DNA of 64,000 bases, from the NCBI GenBank assembly GCA_934248075.1, contig CAKQKH010000004.1, positions 30,286 to 94,285 on the forward strand, read 5' to 3'. Positions 19,500-27,286 of the stretch are shown piece after piece (the first letter of the stretch is position 1; the number at the start of each line of letters is the position of its first letter). The notes beneath the pieces were generated by a model. It saw only the letters and a list, made by a program, of their open reading frames with translations, had not been told where the DNA came from and made no database searches. Origin of the DNA: an uncultured Alphaproteobacteria bacterium. Its GTDB lineage: Bacteria; Pseudomonadota; Alphaproteobacteria; RF32; CAG-239. A program made the position numbers and the translations under genes.

Positions 19500-19745
19500 A
19501 ACTATTCTTAACAATAGTCACCAATGTCATTGCTTCTCACGGCTGACCGCCGCTCGCACAATGACCCGCACGGCTCCGCATGATGTCATTCCGGCGCACG
19601 CCGGAATCCAGTAAAATATTGCCTCTCATTCCTCCCCTTGATTTCAAGGCCACACCTCTTATTCCTCCCCTTGATTTCAAGGGGAGGTTAGGAGGGGTTT
19701 AAAATTCTTCTTCTGTAATATCTTTCAATTTGTATGCAGATAAAT
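19500..19745. repeat. repeat cluster: hairpin and REP-like palindromes
   Basis: No gene. It contains 'cattgcttctcacggctgaccgcc...' (19528-19566, related to copies at 3520, 20420 and 45150) and a GTCATTCCGGCG...CGCCGGAATCCAGTAAAA hairpin repeat (19583-19616). There is one half copy and one full copy of the palindrome with arms CTCCCCTTGA and TCAAGGGGAG (full copy 19664-19687), followed by GGTTAGGAGGGGTTTAAA. Confidence 0.8.
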
Positions 19746-20096
19746 CTAAATCTCTTCCAATTTTTCTTTTATAAGAGCAAGGCAACCGTCAATATTACTA
19801 AGTATTTCATTATTCCAAAAACGCAATATTCGGCATCCTCTTTGCGCTAAATATTCATCTCTTATTTTGTCCTGAATATTATCACAGTGTTGTCCACCAT
19901 CTAATTCAATTATCAATTTCTTTTGCGGACAGTAAAAATCAACAATATATTTATTATCGAATATATATTGTCTAATAAACCTGCAACCTAAACCATGAGC
20001 GCGTAAAATTGCCCACAGTTTTCGCTCTGCCAAAGTCATATTGGCTCTTAAAGTACTAGCGTTTTGTCTTAAAATTTGATGTCTTGCTTTTTGCAT
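19746..20096 (-). CDS. DUF559 (Vsr-like endonuclease fold) protein
   Basis: A 116-residue DUF559 protein. The family has the PD-(D/E)xK/Vsr-like restriction endonuclease fold. Expected active-site residues sit in YIVDFYCPQKKLIIELDGGQ, with the start LRANMTLAERKLWAILR and the end GCRILRFWNNEIL also typical. The cellular role of the family is not established. The gene is boxed in by copies of the CTCCCCTTGA palindrome on both sides (19664-19687 and 20128-20149), the kind of arrangement seen for a nuclease or transposase that acts on short palindromic repeats. The start is the ATG at 20096; no strong ribosome binding site is visible. Confidence 0.88.
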   Translation of the reverse strand: MQKARHQILRQNASTLRANMTLAERKLWAILRAHGLGCRFIRQYIFDNKYIVDFYCPQKKLIIELDGGQHCDNIQDKIRDEYLAQRGCRILRFWNNEILSNIDGCLALIKEKLEEI

Positions 20097-20118
20097 TCTT
20101 GTCTCAAATATTTAAACC

Positions 20119-20600
20119 CCACTCACTCTCCCCTTGAAATCAAGGGGAGAAGTTAGATAGTGCACCCTTTGATTCCTCCCCTTTATTCCAAGGCCATATC
20201 TCATTCCTCCCCTTTATTCCAAGGCCATATCTCATTCCTCCCCTTTATTCCAAGGCATATCTCATTCCTCCCCTTAATTTTAAGGCCGCACCTCTTATTC
20301 CTCCCCTTAAAATTAAGGGGAGAAGCAATATCGTACTTTCTTCTTATTCCTCCCCTTGATTTCAAGGGGAGGTTAGGAGGGGTTTAAAATTAGAAGCAAT
20401 CCATATTGTTTCTTGATAAAAATGGATTGCTTCTCACGGCTGACCGCCGCTCGCGCAATGACTTTTAAACCCCACTCACTCTCCCCTTGAAATCAAGGGG
20501 AGAGGTTAGATAGTGCACCCTTTGATTCCTCCCCTTGATTTCAAGGGGAGGTTAGGAGGGTTTTAATAACAACACCACTCAAATTTGCAAAATTATAGCA
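20119..20600. repeat. array of REP-like palindromes and truncated copies
   Basis: Full palindromes (arms CTCCCCTTGA and TCAAGGGGAG) lie at about 20128-20149, 20352-20374, 20481-20502 and 20528-20551. A variant with AATTTTAAG-type centre lies at 20310-20331. Between 20174 and 20285 there is a tandem run of about four ~31-base units, each starting ATTCCTCCCC and ending with a truncated right arm (CCAAGGC). A GAAGCAATCCAT hairpin repeat occupies 20391-20435. No coding gene is supported. Confidence 0.85.
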
Positions 20601-20637
20601 AGGAGGGGTTTAATCAAACAATACTGCAATTTTCCTG

Positions 20638-21327
20638 CTATTTCATCGGCAGATCGGGATCGCGCAACACATAACCACGGCCCCAAACCGTCTCGATATA
20701 ATTCTTACCGCCGGAAGCTTTTTCCAGCTTTTTGCGCAATTTGCAAATAAACACGTCGATAATTTTGAGTTCCGGCTCATCGATTCCTCCATAGAGGTGG
20801 TTGAGGAACTGATCTTTATTCAGGGTTGAACCTTTGCGCAAAGACAACAGCTCCATAATGCCGTATTCCTTGCCGGTCAGGTGCAGAGCCTTGCCACAAA
20901 CGCTGACAGTCTGATTATCCAGATTAACCTCAACATCGCCGGTGCGGATAATCGAATTCGAGTGTCCTTTGGAGCGACGAACCACGGCCTGAATTCTTGC
21001 CAGCAGTTCAGACTTGTCAAACGGCTTGGTCAGGTAGTCATCAGCGCCATAGCCCAGCCCTTTAACCTTTTTGTCCGGCTCGGTCAAACCGGATAGAATC
21101 AGCACCGGAGTATTGACCTTAGATGCGCGAAGATTTTTCAGCACCTCATAGCCGTTCATATCCGGCAACATCAGATCCAGAATGATGATATCATAATCAT
21201 AGAGCTTGCCGATTTCCAGGCCGTCTTCGCCCAGGTCGGTGGTGTCAACAATCATGCCCTCTTTTTTGAGCATAGTTTCAATACTTTGCGAGATGGCGTA
21301 GTCATCTTCCACTAATAAAACACGCAT
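20638..21327 (-). CDS. ctrA: cell cycle master response regulator CtrA
   Basis: A 229-residue OmpR-type regulator, very close to CtrA by sequence. The receiver has Asp8, Asp9, the phosphoacceptor Asp51 and Lys in [12 protein letters not shown]; the winged-helix DNA-binding domain has the CtrA-typical [17 protein letters not shown] and [15 protein letters not shown]. CtrA binds TTAA-N7-TTAA-type sites to control division, flagellar and chemotaxis genes. The ribosome binding site GGGGGAG is strong. Several TTAA half-sites and a palindrome lie upstream, which would fit autoregulation. It may receive phosphate through the ChpT-like protein encoded nearby. Confidence 0.96.
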   Translation of the reverse strand: MRVLLVEDDYAISQSIETMLKKEGMIVDTTDLGEDGLEIGKLYDYDIIILDLMLPDMNGYEVLKNLRASKVNTPVLILSGLTEPDKKVKGLGYGADDYLTKPFDKSELLARIQAVVRRSKGHSNSIIRTGDVEVNLDNQTVSVCGKALHLTGKEYGIMELLSLRKGSTLNKDQFLNHLYGGIDEPELKIIDVFICKLRKKLEKASGGKNYIETVWGRGYVLRDPDLPMK

Positions 21328-21373
21328 ATTTGCTCCCCCATAAAAGAATATTGCTTTTCATATGCCAACATCT

Positions 21374-21430
21374 TAACGCTATTTTTTGCTAATGTTAACT
21401 TTTTTGATAGGGCTGTTAATAATTATTAAC
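21374..21430. promoter_or_regulatory. TTAA-rich ctrA upstream region with perfect palindrome
   Basis: Upstream of ctrA there are TTAAC half-sites near 21373 and 21395 and a perfect 16-base palindrome GTTAATAATTATTAAC at 21415-21430. This contains TTAA-N6-TTAA, one base shorter than the usual CtrA spacing. It is a candidate CtrA or other operator; binding is not shown. Confidence 0.45.
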
Positions 21431-21436
21431 AACAAA

Positions 21437-21465
21437 CCGCCTTGTCTAAGAACAAGGCGGCTTGC
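21437..21465 (-). terminator. terminator of the Cys-rich protein operon
   Basis: Hairpin with arms CCGCCTTGT and ACAAGGCGG and a 6-base loop. Read on the minus strand it is followed by TTTGTTGTT. It lies just after the stop of the 21485 gene. Confidence 0.7.
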
Positions 21466-21484
21466 GTGGGTTATTAGCGGAAAT

Positions 21485-22645
21485 TTATAAGGATGAACAA
21501 GACACCTTAGTGCAGTTTCCATCTACACAATCAACTGTAACATTATTATCCGTGTTGCAATAGTTGAAATAAGTTGCTGTATCACCATCAAATGATACCT
21601 TACATGTGTTATAACCACTAGAGCTTCCTGTGTCGCAAATAAGCTTGGCTGTTACCGTTTGACCAACAGGAGCATGAATATCCAAAGATGTATATCCGTA
21701 AGCAGCTACTGCTGCCTGCCCAATTGAACCGCCTTTCATGAAATACAATGAGGCAACTGTGTCATAATTCATGTATGACAAATTGTTGATTATTGTTTTT
21801 ACATAAAATATCCCCTCAAAGTTCGCTGGGCCAGCTCCCCCCTCCGGAATACTTAAGTGGCTAATTGTTAATGTCGGATTACTGTTTACTGAAGACGTCT
21901 TAGCGCATGGTTTTAATGTAGCAGCTTCAGAAAATATGAAAGTACCGGGGTTGTAATAGATACTCGATATTGTTACATTATTAGTCAGATAATATTTTTT
22001 TCCAGAAACCAATGAAGTGCTGGAATTTAACTCAATTCCGCCGGCATCGGCGATTGCCGTTGAGCAGGAAATCGCTTGCGGCGTATCCGAACAATAGTGC
22101 TTGCCTGAGGTGTTGTCAGAAGTATTACAAACATTGCTACAGGTCTGCCACTCAGGATCATATTCAGTTGCCCCGGCACAGGGATCAACTTTTGTTATTA
22201 ATACGGTTTCTACCGCATTGACCAAGTCTTGCATCGTATCAACTAAGCTAGGATCAGCATCATTGGCATCATTACACGCGTTAACATCCATATTTAGACC
22301 AAGGTTTCCTAAAGCGCTACAAAGGTCAGATTGGTGGTAATAGTTATCTATAACACAGCGGATATTAGCGCTCAGGCTCCGCTCAATCGGATCCGAACAG
22401 TAACCACTCGCCCAATTATACAATATATCAAAAATCGGCGAACTGATAGTTACCGGTGTGTTGCATGCCACTTTGCTGGTGTCAAACGGACATTTGATGA
22501 TGTTGTCGGCACCGCTGCATTGCGCCAAAGTTTTGGTGTAGCCTAGTGCGGCGCAGTCTTGTTTAACACAAGTAGTATCGGCTTGCGCGCCCAGCGCCCA
22601 GAAGGAAAAAGCCGAAACAAATAACAACATTTTACGATTAAACAT
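21485..22645 (-). CDS. secreted Cys-rich protein A, unknown function
   Basis: A 386-residue protein with a signal peptide (residues 1-22, ending GAQA). The ATG at 22645 has GAGGAGAAAG upstream. It carries many cysteines. The first mature segment is a ~35-residue module with the pattern C-x4-C-x-ALGY-...-C-...-CPF-...-AC, closely matching the last residues of the product of the upstream gene. The middle has further Cys clusters, and the C-terminal ~190 residues look beta-rich (repeated Thr/Ser/Asn strands), like a secreted adhesin or shell protein. I do not recognise a named family. It is the second gene of a two-gene operon. Export and disulfide formation are expected; the DsbD/ScsB-like gene could serve it. 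Confidence 0.7.
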   Translation of the reverse strand: MFNRKMLLFVSAFSFWALGAQADTTCVKQDCAALGYTKTLAQCSGADNIIKCPFDTSKVACNTPVTISSPIFDILYNWASGYCSDPIERSLSANIRCVIDNYYHQSDLCSALGNLGLNMDVNACNDANDADPSLVDTMQDLVNAVETVLITKVDPCAGATEYDPEWQTCSNVCNTSDNTSGKHYCSDTPQAISCSTAIADAGGIELNSSTSLVSGKKYYLTNNVTISSIYYNPGTFIFSEAATLKPCAKTSSVNSNPTLTISHLSIPEGGAGPANFEGIFYVKTIINNLSYMNYDTVASLYFMKGGSIGQAAVAAYGYTSLDIHAPVGQTVTAKLICDTGSSSGYNTCKVSFDGDTATYFNYCNTDNNVTVDCVDGNCTKVSCSSL

Positions 22646-22656
22646 AATCTTTCTCC

Positions 22657-23505
22657 TCACAAACAGGCCGCATAAGCGGAGCTATACGGACAGCGCACTA
22701 TCATTTTATTTGCGCCGCAACTGGCATTTAACTTATATCCCAAAGCCTCGCAATTTGAAACATCGCACCAATATTCATAGTTCACGGCGCAGCCGGTGAT
22801 TTTATACATCACCACAGAATCACAACCGGTGCATTCTTCATAGATAAAGCTGGCGGCAGGTTTGCTGGTCAGGTTAAAGTCGGCAGAGCAGGGCGAACAG
22901 GTTTTGCACCCGCCGGCCTCACACAATCCGGCGCAACCGTCAATTTCTTTCCCGGGGGCGCACCCCAGCTCGCAGTCGGACACCGCACCAACATATTTCT
23001 GCATATAGTCGCATTTTTCCAGACATTCGCTGCAATAAGCCGAACAGCCGCTAATGCTGGATGCGGCGCACCATTTGCCCTCGTTCTCGCACTGGGTTTC
23101 TGAGGTCAGACCATAGCAGGCGTCGTCTTTACAGGCATATCTGGTTTCGCCGCTGGGTTTGTCGGTGCAAGACGCTGAAGCGTCAACCACATATCCGGCG
23201 CTGCAACCTGTTGAGGTAGAGGTGGTCGGATAAACACTTGTTTTGCAGGTGCAGGATTTATATTTGCCGCCGCAAGAGCTGCCGCGATCATATTTGGTGG
23301 TCGGGCAGTCGCTGTCGGTATATTTGTATTCCGGAGGACAGGCCGGAGTGATAGTTCCGCCGCCGGAAATACTGTCAGAACGGCTAGCGCTATATCGCAT
23401 CGGCTGATCTTGATAGTCAGGCAGGTAATACGTCCTCGCGCTGGCGTCAAAAGCCGATACGCCAAGCCCCATTGCGAGTATAAGCAACCATTGCATAGTC
23501 TTCAT
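22657..23505 (-). CDS. secreted Cys-rich protein B, unknown function
   Basis: About 282 residues from the ATG at 23505, chosen because a signal peptide follows directly (hydrophobic residues 4-18, cleavage near DASA). An in-frame ATG further upstream would add 22 residues. The mature part is full of cysteines, often as CxxC or CxC (SCTCKTS, CSPCSAD, CTGC), resembling disulfide-rich extracellular repeats such as EGF- or furin-like ones, though no family is clear. The last ~35 residues repeat the C-x4-C-x-ALGY module found at the start of the next gene's product. The next gene starts 11 bases later, so both are co-transcribed. Confidence 0.7.
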   Translation of the reverse strand: MKTMQWLLILAMGLGVSAFDASARTYYLPDYQDQPMRYSASRSDSISGGGTITPACPPEYKYTDSDCPTTKYDRGSSCGGKYKSCTCKTSVYPTTSTSTGCSAGYVVDASASCTDKPSGETRYACKDDACYGLTSETQCENEGKWCAASSISGCSAYCSECLEKCDYMQKYVGAVSDCELGCAPGKEIDGCAGLCEAGGCKTCSPCSADFNLTSKPAASFIYEECTGCDSVVMYKITGCAVNYEYWCDVSNCEALGYKLNASCGANKMIVRCPYSSAYAACL

Positions 23506-23693
23506 TTTTCCAAACTCCAAGGCTTCCACACCCATTAAATATAGAATAACTGATATTAATTTTACTGTCAAACGGATATTTGCAAGTGTGACAAACTGTC
23601 ATAAAAATGCAATAAATGTTAATAACCGTAAAAATAGCTGAAATTTATTTGAAATGGTTTTATATTAAAACAAATTTTATCAAGGGGAAGATT

Positions 23694-25034
23694 GTGTCAG
23701 AATTAACCGAAAACCTATTGCAAGAGCTTGGCAAGCTGGATACCGCCGCTTATTATGGCAAAGTTACCGGCGTGCAGGGGTTGTTTATTGAGGTCAGCGG
23801 CATTCCCGCCGGCTTGTCTATCGGTGATCGTTGCAAGGTTGTCAACAACAACGGCAAAAACGTCGCCTGCGAGGTTGTTAGTTTCAAGGAAGACAAATTG
23901 TTGCTCATGCCCTATGGTTCTTTGGAGGGCATTGGCTTAGGCTGTCGGGTTGAGGTGGAAGACGCTCATCCGGTGATTTATCCGCACCATTCCTGGTTGG
24001 GGCGGATTGTCAACGCTTTTGGCGAGGCCATAGACGGCAAAGGCCCGCTGATTAAGGGCAACAAGCCTTATTTCATCAAGTCTTCGCCGCCGCCGGCGCA
24101 GTTTCGTGACCGTGTCAAAGGCAAGGTTGATTTGGGGGTTAAGGCGGTCAACACTTTTCTCACCATTTGCAAAGGCCAACGCATGGGCATTTTTGCCGGC
24201 TCCGGCGTGGGCAAATCCACCCTGATGTCGATGATGGCGCGCCACACCAGTTCCGATGTTTCGATCATCGGGCTGATTGGCGAGCGCGGGCGCGAGGCCA
24301 AAGAGTTTGTTGAAGATGTTTTGGGCGCCGAGGGGCTGGAAAAATCGGTTTTGGTGCTGGCCACTTCTGATGAAAGCCCGCTGTTGCGCCGTCAGGCCGC
24401 ATATGTCACCATGGCGATTGCCGAATATTTTCGCGATGAAAACAAAGACGTTCTTTGCATGATGGATTCAATCACTCGTTTTGCCATGGCGCAGCGCGAG
24501 ATTGCCCTTTCGGTTGGCGAGCCGCCGGCCTCCAAGGGTTATACTCCGAGCGTGTTCTCCGAGCTGCCGCGCCTGCTGGAGCGAGCGGGGCCGGGGTCTG
24601 GCAACGGCACTATCACCGGCTTGTTTACGGTGCTGGTTGACGGCGATGACCACAACGAGCCGGTGGCAGACGCCGTGCGCTCAATTTTGGACGGGCATAT
24701 TGTGTTGGATCGAGCCATTGCCGAGCGCGGGCGATATCCGGCGATCAATATTTTGCGCTCCATTTCCCGTACCATGCCCGACTGTGATACCAAAGAGGAG
24801 TTTGCTCTGGTTTCCAAGGCGCGCAAATACATTGCCGCTTATGAGGACATGGCCGAGCTTATCCGTTTGGGCGCCTACAAAAAAGGCTCCAACCAGAGTG
24901 TGGACGAGGCGATTTTTTATTATCCCAAGCTGGAGGCTTTTTTATCGCAGGGCAAACAGGAGCGTTTCACCTTGCCCGAGTGTTATGAGTTGTTGGGCAA
25001 TATTTTGGCGATTCCTTATTCCATGGAAATTTGA
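23694..25034 (+). CDS. fliI: flagellum-specific ATPase FliI
   Basis: A 446-residue F1-beta-like ATPase of the flagellar type III export apparatus. Walker A is GSGVGKST at 169-176, and the family signatures GLIGERGREAKEFVED and MMDSITRFAMAQREIALS are present. I place the start at the GTG at 23694, which has AAGGGGAAG just upstream and gives a normal FliI N-terminus; the ATG at 23616 would add 26 odd residues. It is followed after 5 bases by fliJ. The product probably forms a hexamer at the export gate and releases chaperone-bound substrates. Confidence 0.93.
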   Translation: MSELTENLLQELGKLDTAAYYGKVTGVQGLFIEVSGIPAGLSIGDRCKVVNNNGKNVACEVVSFKEDKLLLMPYGSLEGIGLGCRVEVEDAHPVIYPHHSWLGRIVNAFGEAIDGKGPLIKGNKPYFIKSSPPPAQFRDRVKGKVDLGVKAVNTFLTICKGQRMGIFAGSGVGKSTLMSMMARHTSSDVSIIGLIGERGREAKEFVEDVLGAEGLEKSVLVLATSDESPLLRRQAAYVTMAIAEYFRDENKDVLCMMDSITRFAMAQREIALSVGEPPASKGYTPSVFSELPRLLERAGPGSGNGTITGLFTVLVDGDDHNEPVADAVRSILDGHIVLDRAIAERGRYPAINILRSISRTMPDCDTKEEFALVSKARKYIAAYEDMAELIRLGAYKKGSNQSVDEAIFYYPKLEAFLSQGKQERFTLPECYELLGNILAIPYSMEI

Positions 25035-25039
25035 TTTAG

Positions 25040-25465
25040 ATGAACAAGTCTCTCAAAACTCTCAGCCGAATTCAGAAGTTTCAGATAGATGAGCAGCGCA
25101 AGCTTATGGCTGAAAAATTGCAGGAAGAGACCGCGGTTATGGACAATATCCGCCGCATGGACCGCCGCTATGAGGAAGAAAAGATTTTTGCGGCGCAAAA
25201 CCCAGCGGTGGCGGATTTCGGCGCCTATACCAAACGTTACTTGCGTTTGCGCCACGCCGAGGAGGATCGTTTGCAGCAAATTCGGCAAGAGATTGAGCAA
25301 ATTCGCGATAAAATATCCGATATGTTCAAAGAGCAAAAGACCTTTGAGATTGTGGATCGTCAGCGCGCCGCCGCCGAGCGCAAGGAAACCGAGCAAAAAG
25401 ATCAGAAGATGCTTGATGAAATCGGAACCAATGCTTATATCAAAAAACACACCGTCAAAAAATAG
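25040..25465 (+). CDS. fliJ: flagellar export protein FliJ
   Basis: A 141-residue almost entirely helical, highly charged protein, as expected for FliJ, the coiled-coil stalk that sits in the FliI hexamer and contacts the export gate. Sequence similarity in this family is weak, so the assignment leans on position right after fliI, length and coiled-coil character (RLRHAEEDRLQQIRQEIEQI). It is followed after 15 bases by sodB, with AAGGAGAA in the gap. Confidence 0.85.
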   Translation: MNKSLKTLSRIQKFQIDEQRKLMAEKLQEETAVMDNIRRMDRRYEEEKIFAAQNPAVADFGAYTKRYLRLRHAEEDRLQQIRQEIEQIRDKISDMFKEQKTFEIVDRQRAAAERKETEQKDQKMLDEIGTNAYIKKHTVKK

Positions 25466-25480
25466 TTTAAGGAGAACAAG

Positions 25481-26056
25481 ATGTTTGCAATGCAACAACT
25501 ACCATATTCGTCAGATGCTTTGGAGCCGTATATGTCGCAAAACACGCTTAATTTTCATTATGGCAAGCATTATCAGACCTATCTTGACAATCTCAATCGG
25601 TTGACTGACAACACTCCATACGCCGAGATGAGTCTGGAGGAGATTATCCGCGCCACTCACGGCCAAAAAGATCAGCAGGCGATTTTTAACAATGCCGCTC
25701 AGGTGCTGAATCACCAAATGTTCTGGCGCTCGCTCAAGCCCAATGGCGGCGGCGAACCCCAAGGTAAACTGGCCGAGCGGATCAAGGCGCAGTTCGGCTC
25801 GTATGATAATTTTTGTCAGGCGTTCAAAACCGCGGCGCTGAGCCGGTTCGGCAGCGGCTGGGCTTGGCTGGTGCAAGACGGCGATAAACTGCAGATTCTC
25901 ACCACTTCCAATGCCGATACTCCGATCGTCCGCGGTTCTAAGGTTATCATCGTGCTTGATGTCTGGGAGCATTCTTATTATCTGGATTATCAAAATCGCC
26001 GCGGCGATTATATTGATGAATTCTTGGATTATCTGGTCAGCTGGCCGGAGATTTAA
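25481..26056 (+). CDS. sodB: superoxide dismutase (Fe type)
   Basis: A 191-residue Fe/Mn superoxide dismutase that turns superoxide into peroxide and oxygen in the cytoplasm. The metal ligands are in LNFHYGKHYQTY, LNHQMFWRS and LDVWEHSYYLDY (His, His, Asp, His). The GGGEPQGKLA and FGSGWAWLV segments and the overall pattern are closest to the iron enzymes. It has a good ribosome binding site (AAGGAGAA) and ends in a strong terminator. Its place in the flagellar operon is unusual but may just reflect read-through. Confidence 0.95.
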   Translation: MFAMQQLPYSSDALEPYMSQNTLNFHYGKHYQTYLDNLNRLTDNTPYAEMSLEEIIRATHGQKDQQAIFNNAAQVLNHQMFWRSLKPNGGGEPQGKLAERIKAQFGSYDNFCQAFKTAALSRFGSGWAWLVQDGDKLQILTTSNADTPIVRGSKVIIVLDVWEHSYYLDYQNRRGDYIDEFLDYLVSWPEI

Positions 26057-26073
26057 CCGCAATTTAAAAACGC

Positions 26074-26101
26074 AAAAGCGCTTCGGAAGAAGCGCTTTTT
26101 A
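26074..26101 (+). terminator. sodB terminator
   Basis: Hairpin with 11-base arms AAAAGCGCTTC and GAAGCGCTTTT around GGAA, ending in T residues. It may also work on the minus strand for the 26103 gene. Confidence 0.85.
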
Positions 26102-26102
26102 G

Positions 26103-26297
26103 TTAATCACACAAATTGCGCGTGCGCAACTTGTGTATAGAGAAAAGAAAAATTGATATTATGGCTGATGCGCCTGATGTAAGCAACGCACACTTCATAA
26201 TTAAAGAGTGTTCCAGCACGCCGGCCACCCAAAAAATCACGATACCCAGCGCCGCGATGACAACGAATACAATCGCGGTTTTTTCAATCTTTTTCAT
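26103..26297 (-). CDS. small two-helix membrane protein, unknown
   Basis: About 64 residues from the ATG at 26297 (79 if an upstream ATG at 26342 is used). It has two hydrophobic helices (residues 7-24 and 32-50) with a charged tail. The leader is AT-rich with no Shine-Dalgarno, like the other orphan genes around it. I do not recognise the family. Confidence is limited by the short length. Confidence 0.45.
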   Translation of the reverse strand: MKKIEKTAIVFVVIAALGIVIFWVAGVLEHSLIMKCALLTSGASAIISIFLFSIHKLRTRNLCD

Positions 26298-26458
26298 ATT
26301 CAAATTTTTTTTATTTGTTAATAATTCTTCACTAAACAGCACAATAGCACAAATTCCGTTTTTTGCAATCTTTTTTGCCGAAAAAATGCCTTATCGGTTT
26401 AATTTATAAGTCACTCCCTTGGTTATCCCTAACTTAACCAGAAACCCTTTTTTCATTT

Positions 26459-26505
26459 GATATTCCCAGATAAGTCAATATTAATTACCAGATATTCCCA
26501 GATAA
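26459..26505. promoter_or_regulatory. paired 15-base direct repeats between divergent genes
   Basis: GATATTCCCAGATAA occurs twice, at 26459-26473 and 26491-26505, spaced 32 bases start to start (about three helical turns). It lies in the divergent region between the genes at 26297 and 26622. This looks like a pair of operator half-sites; the binding protein is unknown. Confidence 0.4.
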
Positions 26506-26621
26506 CCGGCGCCGACTTACTCTGATTTCTTGAAATTAGTAAAAATTAGACAAAATTTATTATTTACAGCAAGGGAAAGATATGATATATTGCCAAACAC
26601 TAACGTATAAATTAATATATT

Positions 26622-27143
26622 ATGGAAAAAGAAAAAATTTTTGAGCTCTTTGAAGCTATCACCAGCAGTGGACAGAACATTTTTGTTAATGATGTCTCCG
26701 GTTGGGGAGATGAGGCCAAAGTTCCGGGGTATGAGTTTATCTCTGCCATGGAAGGAAACGGACTGAGAAGGCACACAACTAATGCGGAATATATCCCGCA
26801 GTACGGATCAGTTCGTCGTGGTAATCATCTGGAAGTCCAGTTGCGCCAAAATGGCGAGGTGGTCAAAAGATTCGTTCTGGGCGATCTTTTTCCCAACAAT
26901 CATCTTGTGATTGTAACCAGCGGAGATAGCCTGCGTCGGTTTGCTCCGATTTTCAATACCCGTTCAGAGGTGATTGACTGGTGTGTTTTGGTGCATGATT
27001 ATTGCACCGCGCGCCAGCAAGCCGGTAACCCGACACTATGGTATTGGAAGGGTGACATGGTAGAAATGGCCAAATTTTTCTACCGTAACAACTCAAACAG
27101 AGTTGACGACCGCAGTATATACGATTATTTAACTGAGGTCTAA
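26622..27143 (+). CDS. hypothetical protein (173 aa)
   Basis: A 173-residue soluble protein that I do not recognise. It is mixed alpha/beta, with several aromatic and charged segments (TLWYWKGDMVEMAKFFYRN). No signal peptide or membrane helix. The ATG follows an A/T-only leader without Shine-Dalgarno. The gene is monocistronic with its own strong terminator. Together with the genes at 27287, 36908 and 10984 it forms a class of orphan genes with this layout, likely acquired by transfer. Confidence 0.65.
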   Translation: MEKEKIFELFEAITSSGQNIFVNDVSGWGDEAKVPGYEFISAMEGNGLRRHTTNAEYIPQYGSVRRGNHLEVQLRQNGEVVKRFVLGDLFPNNHLVIVTSGDSLRRFAPIFNTRSEVIDWCVLVHDYCTARQQAGNPTLWYWKGDMVEMAKFFYRNNSNRVDDRSIYDYLTEV

Positions 27144-27154
27144 GGCAACGAACT

Positions 27155-27189
27155 AACGCTGACGGTTTTATCCCGTCGGCGTTTTTTTT
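27155..27189 (+). terminator. terminator of the 26622 gene
   Basis: Hairpin with 11-base arms AACGCTGACGG and CCGTCGGCGTT (one G-T pair), loop TTTTATC, followed by eight T. Confidence 0.85.
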
Positions 27190-27241
27190 GCGCTTTCTAA
27201 AATTTTTGGGTTATTGGCCATTTCCATTTTGCCATAAGTTT

Positions 27242-27276
27242 AAAAAAAAAGAGCGGAGTGTAAAATTTACACTCCG
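27242..27276 (-). terminator. terminator of the 27287 gene
   Basis: Perfect hairpin with arms CGGAGTGTAAA and TTTACACTCCG. On the minus strand it is followed by CTCTTTTTTTTT. Confidence 0.85.
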
Positions 27277-27286
27277 TCCTTTCATT

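Noticed and set aside
20160..20300. Tandem ~31-base repeats that could suggest a CRISPR array
   Set aside because: The units repeat directly with no unique spacers of constant length and contain truncated REP-like palindromes; no cas gene is nearby.
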